Origin: Avena insularis | Taxonomy: Eukaryota; Streptophyta; Magnoliopsida; Poales; Poaceae | Length of the DNA: 64,000 bases | Direction: 5' to 3' | NCBI GenBank assembly: GCA_023614405.1 | Contig: CM042684.1 | Location: forward strand, 204,854,941-204,918,940 | In this document: piece by piece, positions 1 to 11,065 of the stretch | Numbering within the stretch: position 1 is the first letter of the stretch | How the letters are laid out: every line of letters starts with the position of its first letter | The notes under the pieces: model-generated | What the model saw: the letters and a program-made list of their open reading frames with translations, nothing else | What the model was told of the DNA's origin: nothing | The model's database searches: none | Made by a program: the position numbers and the translations under genes

Positions 1-160
1 GGGAGATCATCGAAGAGAAGGAATGTTCAATTCGGATAGACGGAAGTCCTGAAATTCAAACGGACGTGTATTCCTCATACGAACTCCAAATCAAGCAAAT
101 AAGCAATTGTTGGATAGATAATTCCAAGATTTTTCCAATGAGTACTTCCAAGCCTAAAAG

Positions 161-333
161 ACCCCGGATAATCCGGCCCCCACACCCCGGATAATCCGGC
201 CCTGCTTTGGAGATTCTACAAAGGACTTCGCACGTGACGTTCAGTACCGGGGCGGATATTTGACCGGATTTTCCCCCCGGGAAATCCGGCCCCCGGGTAA
301 TCCGGCCCTCTTAGACCGGATAATCTGGCCCAA
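161..333 (+). repeat. 13-base odd-palindrome array in E0 U3 (CCGGATAATCCGG type)
   Basis: CCGGAT-A-ATCCGG occurs perfectly at 164-176 and 187-199. Degenerate copies follow near 261-333 (ccggattttcccc, gggtaatccgg, accggataatctgg). The array sits about 80-250 bases upstream of the TATA-like box, the same relative place as the palindromes of other sequence in the E1-type LTRs. Confidence 0.8.
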
Positions 334-709
334 AAAGTTCCCATCGGATCGAGACGGATCTAACTGTATCAGACACGTTTTTGTTTCGCGTTTTTCGGAC
401 GTTCCGACAGCCATATAAGCCTGGGAACGCCCTCTAGTTTAGGTTAGACCATGTTAAAACTATTTTGGAGTTGTTTCTTTCATAGAACCTCTAGAATTAC
501 CCTGTGATCGATTTTACCAACTATAATTGAGTGTGATCTGTTGTTCCATCAGGAATTAGTAGATTGCAAACTACCGTTAAGTAATTCGTGCGTCGCGCAA
601 GAGCAGCATGGTGTTGTGAATATCCTACAAGGTTTGAGAGCTATTGCATTGGCATCAGGGATCAAGTGGGAGAGTTCATAGCTACAGGCTAGTTATCTAT
701 CATCCACCA

Positions 710-1742
710 TGTTGAGGGTAAACCTATAGGGTGGCCCGATCTTTCACGATTCCCTTTCAAATCGAGGATGGAGTGCGGGGAGAGGAGGGGAGGATGAACA
801 CGACAAACACACGCACGAAGAACGTGAAGAACACACACACACAAAACCACGATACACATCAATATCTCACGCCGGTGGTAACCAGTCCGGCGCAATCCCT
901 AGGATCAGCGTCGGGCGGAGGACTCTCTCTCGAACCGACATGGCGAGATGGGAGACTCGATGAGATCTTGACGTCTAGGCAAAGGGACACCGATGCCTAG
1001 GCCTTCTACAACACGGAGGCACGATGCAAACTCCAACGAGGTTTGGGGATATTGGTGCTCCTTAGTCAAGGAGCACGAGGCAAGAATTAGATAGATCCAC
1101 AAAGGGGTTTCCACTAATTCCAATATAATGCCTAGGGTTTACAATGGAGGTGGGGGACTATATATAGGCCAGGCACTTACACAGGGGTACTTTAGGAATA
1201 AAAGACAAGTTCTGGACGGACTAAGGGTTACATGGGCCGCAGGCCCAAAGGCCTTTTCATGCCTGGCAACGGTCGGACCGGAGACTCCGGTGTGGTGGAC
1301 CGGAGACTCGGTGCCGAGACTCGGTCGATCTCGAACTAGCCTCCGGAGGGGCCATCAGATTGTCCCATGGCCCGGTTCTGGGGGCAGACCAGAGGTGGGG
1401 CCGGAGACTCCGGTGTCTTCAGGCCGGAGACTATGGTGGACCGGAGACTCCAGTGTGCGTAGACCGGAGACTCCAGTCTGAGCATCTCCAGCGGCTCCTG
1501 CTTCATGCTTTGCTCCTTGTTCTCCATCCTTGGGTGCTTGGTGGTGTGTCGTAGCTTCGTACCTGATGATGCATAGGGTAGTTGCATGAACTAGCATACC
1601 ATCCAAGGAGGTATCAAATTGGCACGAGGAGAGGAGCGAGTTCACCTTAGCTTGTAGGATTTTGGCTCGGGCACGAGTCATGAGTCCACTTGGGGGACTT
1701 GTTGGTGTAGATGTAGGAGCGTCTGTAGGACGGGCCGTATCA
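710..1742 (-). repeat. E1 3' LTR
   Basis: Plus-strand ends are TGTTGAGG and CCGTATCA. It is homologous over its length to 8420-9458. In element orientation, U3 begins at 1742 and codes a C-terminal polyprotein tail. It then carries the CCGGAGACTCCGG array (about 1277-1475) and a TATA box (1158-1168). Confidence 0.93.
1158..1168 (-). promoter_or_regulatory. TATA box of E1 3' LTR
   Basis: ctatatatagg occurs inside the conserved block ggcctatatatagtccccc on the minus strand. The same block is found in the other E1-type LTRs at 8866, 30092, 48018 and 55327. Confidence 0.7.
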
Positions 1743-1757
1743 GCTCCCTCCCTTGGG
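1743..1757 (-). other. E1 polypurine tract
   Basis: The minus strand reads CCCAAGGGAGGGAGC directly before the 3' LTR start TGATACGG. This is the expected plus-strand primer site. In a neighbouring frame it also codes part of the acidic junction between integrase and the LTR-encoded tail. Confidence 0.8.
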
Positions 1758-3068
1758 AAAGAGTCATCCTCGACTCTTCATGGTTATCATCTTGAACATC
1801 TCCATGGTAGGGTGAGAGGTCCTTGACATTGAATGTATTGCTTGCAAGGTACTTGGAGGTTGGTATGTCGATGATGTAGGCATTGTTGTTGATTCTCTTG
1901 AGGACCTTGAAGGGACCATCTCCTCTTGGCTTGAGCTTGGAGTCACGTTCCTTGGGGAAACGGTCTTTGCTTAGGTGTATCCACACAAGGTCATCTTCTT
2001 CAAAGATCATCTCCTTCTTGTCCTTGTTTAATCTTGAAGCTTGGCGAAGGACTTGTTGTTCGATAGTAGCTCTTGTTTCTTCATGAAGCTTGTTCATAGC
2101 TTGTGCGCGTTTCTCGACGTCCATGTTCCTTCGCTCATGCAGAGGTACTGGTAGGATGTCGAGTGCGGTGAGGGGCTCGAAACCATAGACGATCATGAAT
2201 GGACTCATCTTGGTTGTTGAGTGTAGGGCTCGATTATAGGCGAACTCGGCGTGTGGGATGCATTCCTCCCAATCCTTCAAGTTCTTCTTGATCAACACAC
2301 GAAGGAGAGTTTCGAGGCTTTGGTTGACAACTTTGGTTGGTCCATCAGTTTGAGGATGCGATGCGGATGAAGGAGGAGCTTTCTGCTGAGCTTGGCCATG
2401 AGGGTCTTCCATAAGTAGCTCATGAATTTGACGTCGCGGTCGGAGACGATTGTCCTTGGCACATCGTGAAGACGGATGATTTCCCTGAAAAACAGATTTG
2501 CAACATGTGAAGCATCGTCGGTCTTATGGCACGGTATGAAGTGTGCCATTTTGGAAAAACGATCCACAACAACAAATATCGAATCATGACCATGCTTAGA
2601 TCTAGGCAATCCTAACACGAAATCCATGCTAATGTCGGACCAAGGTGTATGAGGAATAGGCAATGGAATATAAAGACCATAAGGGTTAGCTAGCGACTTA
2701 GCTTGAACACATGTTGTGCATTGTTGAACGTAGCGCTCCATGTCGCGCTTCATCTTGGGCCAGAAGTAGTGAGTGGAGAGCATGTCCAATGTCTTGTTAT
2801 GGCAAAAGTGACCCATGAGGCCTCCGCCATGAGATTCTTGGAGAAGCAAAAGTTGAAGCGACGACTTCAGAATGCATAGCTTGTATTGTTTAAATAGAAA
2901 GCCCTCATGCAAATAGAAATCATCAACTCCTTTGTCATTGGAGCACTTTGCGAAAATTGGTTCAGAGAACGGATCGGAAGCATACAAAGATTTTATTTCC
3001 TTAAGACCCAACACGTTGATTTCAAGTCTCGTAAGAAGGCTTGTATGTTTGCGAGATAATGCGTCCAC
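1743..3068 (-). pseudogene. E1 integrase domain (broken)
   Basis: The N-terminal zinc-binding region ([10 protein letters not shown] ... CTTC) is followed by the catalytic core, with first Asp in [11 protein letters not shown] and second Asp in VSDRDVKF. A one-base deletion after LMAKL (about 2385-2400) moves the rest into another frame, read from 2412 down. In that frame the catalytic Glu of the family motif TDGQTEVVN is replaced: the sequence reads TDGPTKVVN. The C-terminal domain ends with [12 protein letters not shown]. An in-frame stop near 3090 separates it from RNase H. The integrase would join E1 cDNA to chromosomal DNA, but this copy lacks a full DDE triad and one frame. Confidence 0.88.
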
Positions 3069-3089
3069 AACTACATTATCTTTGCCCTT

Positions 3090-3607
3090 CTAATACTTGA
3101 CAATGTACGGAAAAGACTCCATGAACTCAACCCACTTAGCGTGTCTCTTACTCAAGTTGGCTTGGTCTTTGAGATATTTCAACAACTCGTGGTTGGAATG
3201 TATGATAAATTCCTTGGGCCAAAGGTAGTGTTGCCAAACTTGAAGGACACGAACTAAGGTAAAAAGCTCTTTGTCATAAATCGGATAGTTGAGGCGAGCA
3301 CCATCAAGTTTCTCGCTATGGTAGGCTATAGGACGTTCGTTTTGCATAAGGACTCCTCCAATGCCAATGCCAATACCACTAGCATCACACTCTATCTCAA
3401 AAGTTTTTGTGAAATCCGATAACGCAAGGAGAGCTGCTTCGGTGAGACTATTTTTAAGTTCATCAAAAGCTTTTTGTTGTGCTTTGCCCCACACGAAGGT
3501 GACATTCTTTTGGTCAATTCATTAAGGGGACAAGCAATGGTTGAAAAGTCTTTCACAAAGCGACGATAGAAACCGGCCAACCCATGAAAACTTCGGAGTT
3601 CACTCAC
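3090..3607 (-). pseudogene. E1 RT thumb/connection and RNase H (broken)
   Basis: The segment [20 protein letters not shown] is typical of Gypsy RT C-termini and lies in the frame from 3607. A one-base loss near 3500 shifts to the frame from 3494, which carries RNase H with [10 protein letters not shown] and YDKELF. The GI dipeptide is repeated once more than in E3. The usual Asp in HSDHEALK is Asn here (HSNHELLK), which should hurt catalysis. A stop at about 3090 ends the frame. Confidence 0.87.
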
Positions 3608-3622
3608 ATTTGTTGGGATGGG

Positions 3623-4168
3623 CTAATCTCGTATGTCCTTTACCTTGGAAACATCAACTTCAATTCCCTTCGAAGAAACGATAAATCCAAGAAAAATCAA
3701 CTTGTCTTTAGCAAAGGTGCACCTGGGAAGATTAGCATAAAGCTTTTCATGTTGAAGGATTTGGAAAACTTCCTTGACATGTGTTATATGGTCCTCAAGT
3801 GATTTGCTATAAACAACAATATCATCGAAATAGACAACAACACTTTTTCCAATGAGAGAACGCAAAATATGATTCATGAGGCGCATGAAGGTGGATGGGG
3901 CATTAGTTAAACCAAAGGGCATAACCAACCATTCATAGAGACCAAGTTTGGTCTTGAAATCGGTGTTCCACTCATCACCATCAGCCATGCGTATTTGATG
4001 GTAACCACTACAAAGATCAATTTTCAAAAAAATAGTGGCTCCACACAACTCATCAAGCATGTCATCGAGACATGGTATGGGATCTCGATAACGCACGGTG
4101 ATATCATTGATTGGACGGCATTCCATGCATAACCGTAACGTATCATCCGTCTTTGGAACAAGAATCAC
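3623..4168 (-). pseudogene. E1 reverse transcriptase core
   Basis: The RT domain shows [13 protein letters not shown] (first catalytic Asp), [17 protein letters not shown] and [11 protein letters not shown] (YFDD box). Upstream, the protease frame changes near 4170-4195, so RT is out of frame with protease. A TAG at 3623 replaces Trp of the family sequence (D-W-P). Length and motif order are normal for Ty3/Gypsy. The catalytic motifs look intact but the polyprotein is not continuous. Confidence 0.9.
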
Positions 4169-5160
4169 GGGTACGACACTTGGACTAGTGCTAACTTGGT
4201 CAAACCTTTGGAGACGAGTTGGTTGATTTGACGTTCGATTTCCTTCGTCTCCTCCGGGTTCGTGCAGTAGGCGGTGGGGTTGGGAAGTGGTGCACCCGAG
4301 ATGAGGTCAATGCGGTGTTCGATGCCACGAAAAGGAGGAAGTCCAAGTGGGAGCTCTTCGGGGAACACATCCTTGAATTCCTGCAAAACACTCATCAAAG
4401 ATGGAGGAACATTGGATAAATCATTAGTTCCTTGCGCTAGTCCCTTGCAAAGGAGGACATAGTGCAAGATGGATGGGTTGTTCCGAACATCTCTCATCTC
4501 ACTTTTGGTGGCAAGGAGAACACTCTTAGTTTTTCCACTCGAATTTGGCTTGTGGCTCTCACTCACTATGTGGTGGTTCTCTCTCTCACCGCTCTTCTCA
4601 CAAGTAGGTGTTGTGCTTTGCACCCTCGCTAAAGCCTTTGCATTTTCTGCAATTATTTGGCTAGGAGTCATCGGTTGCAAAACACATGTTTTGTTGAGCC
4701 ATTTGAAGGTGTATACATTGGTGCGACCATCATGTTGAGCAGTCTTGTCGAATTGCCACGGTCGACCAAGAAGCATGTGGCAAACTGTCATAGGAACCAC
4801 ATCACACTCCACCGTATCTTTGTAAGGACCAATGGCGAAGGAGACCGATACGGTATGCTTGATCTTCACGGACCCTTGGTCACTTAGCCATTGCACGTGG
4901 TAGGGGTTCTTGTGCGGATGGAGGGTGAGGCTCAGCTTCTCACACAACTCGGTGCTATCAAGGTTGTGGCAACTCCCTCTGTCAATGATCACCTTGATAG
5001 ATTTGCCATTGATGTCGGCTCGTGTTTGGAAGATATTGGAGCGTTGGTCTTCATGCTCTTGTGCTTGAGTGGTCAAGATCCTTGTGAAGACAAGCGGTGG
5101 ACTTGCGTCATGTTCACACATGAGGAGTTCTTGATCATCTTCCACTCGTTGCCTTTCCAT
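4165..5160 (-). pseudogene. E1 aspartic protease and protease-RT linker
   Basis: The protease region shows VIIDRGSCHNL, where this family normally reads DGGS. The G-to-R change is a G-to-A transition next to the catalytic Asp. Later conserved parts are PYHVQWLSDQG, YKDTVECDVVPMTV and HMLLGRPWQFD. The linker ends with [25 protein letters not shown], the usual start of Gypsy RT. A stop lies between gag (ending DARVK) and this segment in the same frame. Confidence 0.85.
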
Positions 5161-5163
5161 TGC

Positions 5164-7120
5164 TTACTTGACACGGGCATCAAAATCATCTTCACGCAAG
5201 TACTCTTCATCCCCATTATCATGGATGAACAAGATTTTCTTGTTTCCACATTTGGCCGACTTGTGTCCTTTACCTCGACACTTGTAGCATTCACCGTTGA
5301 AAGGTGTATCACCCTTTGCTTGCTTGCCACTTGGGGCCAGTTTTCCTTGAGGAAGTGTGGGCTTGAAGGAAGGCTTGGAGGTACTTGAGGAGCTTCCATT
5401 GAAAGTTGTTGGTGTAGTGGTTGAAGCTTGCTTGTAGGTGAAGTACGTCTTGGGCTTGTTGTACTTGATATCCTCTTGCACTTGACGTTCATCCTTTGTT
5501 GCGATGTGCACAAGCTCAACCATGGTGTTGTATGTTTGGAACTCGACGATGCGCTTGATTGGGTGATTCAAGCCAATAAGGAAACGTGCCATTGTTTGCT
5601 CCATGCGTTCATCAATGTTGGCGAATCAAGTTGAGTTCCATTTCCTTGAAGTACTCTTCCACGATCTTCGTCCCTTGACAAAGCGCTTGAAGGTTATTGA
5701 AGAGGTCACGCGTGTAGTGCGCGGGGACAAACCGGGATCTCATGTGAGCCTTCATGTCATGCCAAGTTGTGATTGGCGGCTCTTGTCTTGCATCACGAGC
5801 AACTTGAACTTGTTCCCACCAAAGGTTGGCGTAATCATCAAACTCAAGCGAAGCCATGGCAACCATCTTCTCGTTGCTATAGCTGCGCATGCGGAAGATC
5901 TTGTCGACTTTGAGTGCCCATGAGAAGTATTCTTCGAGGTCATTGGATCCGGTGAACTTGGGGATTGTGAACTTGAGCTTGCCAAAAGTTTCTTCATTGT
6001 TGCGGTCATTGCGACGAGCTTGGTGACCTTGTTGATGATCTTGTAGTTGGGGAGGTGGAACTTGGTTCTCGTGTACTTGTTGCGGAGCTTGCTCTTGGTA
6101 TTGTTGTTAAGGAGCTTGTTCTTGCTCTTGGCGCGGTTGTTGATGTGGTTGAGGTGCTTGGGCCTCATGGTGGTGAGGATGTGGAGCCTCTTGACGCGGT
6201 TGATGACGAAGAGGAGGCTCGTTCCTCGGTTGGTGATGTTGGTTAGGCACATGGGCCTCACGGTGAAGAACATGGTCATGAGCCTCTTAACGTGCTGGGC
6301 GTCGCTCAATTTGTATCACTTGATGCTCCAAGTTTTGTTGAGGTGGAGGAGGCGCCTTGTGATGACCATGGTGTCGGTGTGGACGTTCATGACGTTGATG
6401 ACGAGGAGGAGGATCTTGGAGAGCTTCATGTCGATGACGAGCTTGATTCTCCCAATTGGAGTCATCACTTGTTGTGTCAAGTATGTGTCGCGGTCGATGG
6501 TGGTAGACTTGCAGTTGCACTTGTGGTTGCGATTGCGGTTCCTCTTGTGGTTGCTCTTGTTTGATCACTAGTGCCCTTGCGTGATGATGGTGTACTTCTT
6601 GCCTTGCTCGTGGCCTTGAAGAGAGGTCACCATCATAGCTTGATGTTGCGGCATGCCATGGGAAAGGTACATAGTTTGAAGAGGTTCCATCTTCAACCAC
6701 GGGGGCATCATTGCGTCTTGGAGCACTTGGTTGAAGATCTTGTTGAGGAGGAGCATGACGACGCGATGAGCTTGAAGATCTTGAAGCACGTGAACGCGGT
6801 CTTTCCATTCCATCGATGAGGCGTCGAAGATTGTCATTTGTTTCGGCGACGGAGCGTTTAAGTGCTTCATTTTGGTTGCCGAACTTGTGATGCATTGCAT
6901 GCATTTGTCGTTCGAGGCTGTCGAAGCGGTTGTCGATGTTTTTGAACTCGGCTTGCGTCTCGCCAAATTGTTCATCTTGTCGCGTCTCAAGAGCGTGGAA
7001 ACATTCATGGAACTCTTGGCGAACGATGAAGTGACTTGCGCGCATCATGTACGGTCCTTGGTCTTCTTCTTGGGGAGGTGGTTGGCTCGGCTCACCGTGC
7101 CTATCCATCATGCAAGACAC
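5164..7120 (-). pseudogene. E1 gag (capsid plus zinc knuckle), broken
   Basis: The N-terminal part (7120-6287) has a coiled-coil-like segment around QAEFKNIDNRFDSLERQM and a long His/Gln/Pro-rich linker. The capsid core is seen in FDDYANLWWEQVQV, ITTWHDMKAHMR and FVPAHYTRDLFNNL. A CCHC zinc knuckle is present (CYKCRGKGHKSAKC). In-frame stops lie near 6287 and 6103. A two-base deletion near 5620 shifts the frame. The E10 gag aligns along its whole length, which supports this reading. Confidence 0.88.
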
Positions 7121-8403
7121 ACAAGTATTGTATATGGAAGTGGAATATGTTGGTGTTAGCCTTGTACCTCACCTTGGGGATTGCACCAAACTAGAAACCA
7201 CAAGTGAGAGCTATAAGCGTGCAAAGTGGACATGCAAAGAAAACGCACACTAGAGAAAGAACTAACTCTCAAAAGCTTGTTGGTGGTAGGTTAGGATTGT
7301 GGAATGCCAAAGAACCAACCAAAAGAAAAGGGATAGTCAAAAGTGGGTCAAATCCAACAAAACGCAAGTCAAAGGCGAAGGTCAACAACTCAAAAGGGTG
7401 ACGGAAACCTACGAATATATACACACACGTGGAGAAAGTTGGGATTGACACGACTATGAAAATGGGCAAACAAAATGTCCCAACAAAGACTAAGCTCGTT
7501 GTCGTGCCAATGCAAGGAGAGACCGTGGCTTGTTTGCATAGAGTAAAATGAGCAACGGATTTGTGCACTTGTCTTGGGTGCTCTTCTTTCTCTCTTGCTT
7601 ACAATCTTTGGGACTCTATTGGGCAATGGGAGACTATTTTTCTTTTGCTTTTTCTTTGTATCTTTTTCTTTCTTTTGCTTTTTTTTTGCTCTCCCTTGGT
7701 GCTACGTAGTCACACTTGATATTGCTCTTGCACTCTCACTATCCAAGGACAAATGCACAATGTTCAAGCAAACGCAAGATGAGCCACTCTCATAGGATAG
7801 GTACACACAAAGGAAGATAGGGGTTAACAAGGTGACACATGTTATACCTTCGTTGGTGATGATGAACTTGGCATCGGTGGTGCGGGATGATGTTCATGGG
7901 CCATGGTGTCGATGAGCACGGGGGTTGTCGATGCGGAAGCTTGTTGTTAGTTGACGACACACACACGGGCACAAACAAATAAGAGGAAATTAGCCAATGC
8001 AAGATTAGAGGCAAAACTGTCAAAATCAGGCGTCAGGCCGGAGACTCCGGGGTTTCAGGCCGGAAACTCCGCTCCAGGCCAGAGACTCCGGTGTGGGTAG
8101 GCCGGAGACTCTGGTGTGCAGGCCGGAGACTCCGGTCTAGAGTCAGATCGTGAACTGCTCATGTTCTTGAGCATAAATCCACGCCTTGGGTCCTCAAATC
8201 CGCGAAAAATTGGCCAAATTGGGCTGGGAAAATGCAGGATAAAGCTGGACCAACACCTAAGACAAGGTTTGGTCGGATCAAAACCACAAATAAGACTCCA
8301 AATCAAGAGATCGATCCAAAGGCAAATATGGGCTATTTTTTGGGGATTTTCTAAATTTTGGTGGATAGAAGAAAAATTTGTGGGGGAAACCGTGAGCAAC
8401 GAA
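7121..8403 (-). other. E1 5' untranslated leader
   Basis: The region between primer-binding site and gag has no supported ORF. It holds a pyrimidine-rich low-complexity patch on the plus strand (about 7640-7690) and the palindrome array at 8035-8145. It is colinear with the E10 leader (55799-57086). Confidence 0.75.
8035..8145 (-). repeat. Palindrome array in E1 leader (CCGGAGACTCCGG type)
   Basis: Perfect 6-1-6 copies are at 8038-8050 and 8123-8135. Near copies between them are ccggaaactccg, ccagagactccgg and ccggagactctgg. It lies about 270-380 nt downstream of the primer-binding site and uses the same palindrome as the U3 of this element. Confidence 0.85.
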
Positions 8404-8416
8404 GCTCTTGATACCA
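8404..8416 (-). other. E1 primer-binding site (initiator Met tRNA type)
   Basis: The minus strand reads TGGTATCAAGAGC four bases inside the 5' LTR end. The canonical site is TGGTATCAGAGC; here there is one extra A. Confidence 0.85.
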
Positions 8417-8419
8417 ATA

Positions 8420-9458
8420 TGTTGAGGGCAAACCTCTAGGGTGTCCCGATATTTCATGATTCCCTTTCAAATCGAGGACGGAGTGCGGGGAGAGGAGGTG
8501 AGGATGAACACGACGAACACACGCACGAAAAACATGAAGAACACACACACAAAACCACGATACACACCAATAGCTCATGCCGGCGGTAACCGGTCCGGCA
8601 CAATCCCTAGGATCGATGTCGGGCGGAGGACTCTCTCTCAAACCGGCATGGCGAGATGGGAGACTCGGTGAGATCTTGACCTCTAGGCAAAGGGACACCG
8701 ATGCCTAGGCCTTGTACAACGTGAAGGCACGCTGCAAACTCCAACGAGGTTTGGGGATATTGGTGCTCCTTGGTCAAGGAGCATGAGGCAAGAATTAGAT
8801 AGATCCACAAAGGGGTTTCCACTAATTCCAATATCATGCCTAAGGTTTACAATGGAGGTGGGGGACTATATATAGGCCAGCCACATAAACAGGGATACTT
8901 TAGGAATAAAAGACAAGTTCTGGACGGACTAAGGGTTACATGGGCCGCAGGCCCAAAGGCCTTTTCATGCCTGGCAACGGTCGGACCGGAGACTCCGGTG
9001 TGGTGGACCGAAGACTCCGGTCTGGGCCAGAGACTCCGGTCAGTCTCCGGACTAGCCTCTAGAGGGGCCATGAGATTGTCCCAGGGCCCGGTTCCGGGGG
9101 CAGACCAGAGGTGGGGCTGGAGACTCCGATGTCTTCAGGCCGGAGACTCTGGTGGACCGGAGACTCTGGTGTGCGTAGACCGGAGACTCCAGTCTGAGAA
9201 GCTCCAGCGGCTCCTGCTTCATGCTCTGCTCCTTGTTCTCCATCCTTGGGTGCTTGGTGGTGTGTCAAAGCTTCGTACCTAATGATGCATAGGGTAGTTG
9301 CATGAAGTAGCATACCATCCAAGGAGGTATCAAATTGGCATGAGGAGAGGAGCGAGTTCACCTTAGCTTGTAGGAGTTTGGCTCGCGCACGAGTCATGGG
9401 TCCACTTGGGGGACTTGTTGGTGTCGATGTAGGAGCGTCTGTAGGACGGGCCACATCA
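8420..9458 (-). repeat. E1 5' LTR
   Basis: Plus-strand ends are TGTTGAGG and CCACATCA, followed by target duplication CACCA. The TATA box is at 8866-8876 on the minus strand. The palindrome array is at 8985-9192, with ACCGGAGACTCCGGT at 8985-8999. The LTR-encoded tail ORF occupies 9059-9454. Confidence 0.93.
9059..9454 (-). other. LTR-encoded polyprotein C-terminal tail (5' LTR copy)
   Basis: An open frame of about 130 codons begins within the LTR start and carries SGPMTRARAKLLQAKVNSLL followed by LLHATTLCIIRYE. It then runs into repetitive peptide made by translating the palindromes (TGVSG, PESPV, SLRPE). In the 3' LTR the same region would be the C-terminus of the pol polyprotein. Matching tails occur in S2, E4, E8 and E10. 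TRARAK-type tails are common in CRM-like plant Gypsy proteins. Its function is unknown to me. Confidence 0.6.
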
Positions 9459-9509
9459 CACCATCATCACCGCCATCCGCTTATAAGAAGATCGGGCCAC
9501 CCCATATCA

Positions 9510-9954
9510 CCTACAATTGATATTCTCTCTCTCTATCGTGACCGTAGTCCCAAGTTCGAATTGCGCGAACGAGAGACATCTTCACCATGGAGCACCGTCG
9601 CGCTGCGGGATTCAGATCCAGGAGCTCTACTTCCGCAACTGCTGCTGGATCGGGGAAGCGGGAGTCATCGTCAGGCACCGTACGTGTGTAACTCCCCGCG
9701 AGGTGTCGCACTTGAGGCACTCAAGTCATTGGAGCCGCCGGAGAGCAAGGACTTCATCACGACCTTGAGGTCGGCTTTGGCTCGTCTACATCAACCACGC
9801 TCTCCTAAGCGTTGACTTCGCTTTTCGATCTTCAAGGGTAAGTTCGCGAAAAGACCCTCCCGTCACTGTATTACTAATAGATAGGTCCTGGCAACATTAG
9901 GGGTTCAGGGGCGTAGGGTAAAAATTTATTGTTTTCATATGCGGAACCCCTACA
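9510..9954 (+). repeat. C1 5' LTR, right part only
   Basis: From about 9511 the sequence matches the R-U5 end of the C1 3' LTR (about 16016-16456) and of the C2 LTRs, ending gcggaacccctaca. The left part was separated by the E0 insertion and lies outside the window. Confidence 0.85.
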
Positions 9955-9955
9955 G

Positions 9956-9967
9956 TGGTATCAGAGC
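9956..9967 (+). other. C1 primer-binding site
   Basis: TGGTATCAGAGC lies one base after the LTR end and is an exact match to the complement of plant initiator Met tRNA 3' end. Confidence 0.92.
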
Positions 9968-11065
9968 TAGATCTATGCGTAGTAATGCTAGTACGGGTAG
10001 AACACACGAGATATAGCGTGTGGGCGTTGATCTTTTAGTTGTTACCCTCCCACGTGTACTTGTGTATACCACAATAATGGTTGATGAAGCGGCCCCCAAC
10101 CGACTTTACGTGTTCATTCGCGAGACTGGTTCATGCTTGACATACGGCTTGTACCGTATAAAGTGTCTTAGGGGGGTGTCTGTCTCTCTCACATTAGTTG
10201 GTATGCCATTTGCAACGGAGGGCCCCGAAAGGGGTGTAGTAGAGACAACTACTCGATCAGCGTTGTGTTGAAAGTTCATAGGTAAGAACGGTTCTTGTGC
10301 AAAACCCCATTCAGCCATGTAAAACATGCAAAGACAAAGTAGAGGTGTCTAACTTTGTTTTGCAGGGGACGTTGCTTTATGATATGGTTGTGTCAAAGGT
10401 AAAGTGATTACCTTATGTTACGTACTAGTAGATAGTCACGGAGGTGACAGACTACCACGCCGGAAAGATAGCGGTACCCTGGTGTCTACGTCACCGGAAC
10501 CGTGGCGCCGGAATCCGGTGACGAGGGATGGAGATCACAACGTGAAGGACCATATCACATCGCATTTACATTCAATGTTATTGTTTGTATATATTATTGT
10601 GTGCTAGTATTAGATACTCGACGGTAGCCTAATAAGATGACCCCTATTAAAAATTACCAATGATTGTGTTCCCCCTTAGTGTGCACCACCAAGAAAGTTC
10701 TTCGGTATGAGGCAGGCCGTGATGATCGGGTGTCAGACATATCAACATTCACATATAGTGGATGTAAGCCATGTTGCACAGCGAATACACTAAGGTTGAG
10801 TTGGCAAGCCTAGCATGTATAGACATGGCCTCGGAACACGGATGGTCAAAAGATCGAGCACGAGTCGCATGAATGATGTGACCGACGTTTAGCGTCCACC
10901 CTTGAACCCACATTGATGGCCGTGATGATCGGGGGAGATGTGGGGAAAAGGGGCCGTGTTATCACTAGGAACCCTTCAGGGGATAGGTGTTTCTGAGTGG
11001 AGTTATTATTAACTCATTTAATTATAAACTTAGTCTAAATTCCTTTTGCAATTATAAATGTACAG
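9968..11065 (+). other. C1 untranslated leader
   Basis: About 1.1 kb without a supported ORF, colinear with the C2 leader (38367-39453). I see no further signal in it. Confidence 0.7.

Larger units (their letters stand above)
710..9458 (-). mobile_element. E1: complete Ty3/Gypsy element, minus strand, decayed coding
   Basis: Two LTRs (710-1742 and 8420-9458) bound an internal region holding gag, protease, RT, RNase H and integrase in Gypsy order on the minus strand. The host duplication CACCA flanks it at 705-709 and 9459-9463. The primer-binding site (8404-8416) and polypurine tract (1743-1757) lie next to the correct LTRs. It inserted in the E0 LTR. The coding region carries several stops and frameshifts and altered catalytic residues, so this copy cannot be autonomous. 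The integrase tail and the LTR-overlapping ORF resemble CRM-type chromoviruses, but the clade is not proven here. Confidence 0.95.
1..9509 (+). mobile_element. E0: Gypsy LTR, split by E1 (visible as 1-709 and 9459-9509)
   Basis: Positions 1-709 and 9459-9509 read as one LTR interrupted by E1. The last part (agatcgggccaccccatatca, ending at 9509) matches the reverse complement of the E5 LTR start at 34596. The stretch 470-700 matches the reverse complement of about 34660-34870, so E0 belongs to the E5/E3 type. A TATA-like box (catataag) lies near 411-418, so the LTR reads on the plus strand. The U3 part at 161-333 has repeats of CCGGATAATCCGG. Copia C1 LTR sequence follows directly after 9509, so E0 appears to have inserted into C1. 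It may be a solo LTR or a 3' LTR whose body lies left of the window. Confidence 0.7.

Noticed and set aside
4891..5388. Plus-strand ORF of 165 codons
   Set aside because: Lies opposite the E1 protease and gag end, which have clear family motifs on the minus strand.
6047..6571. Plus-strand ORF of 174 codons rich in Leu, like a membrane protein
   Set aside because: It is the antisense of the His/Gln/Pro-rich linker of E1 gag; the hydrophobic look comes from complementary codons. The same shadow occurs opposite E10 gag (57672-58103).
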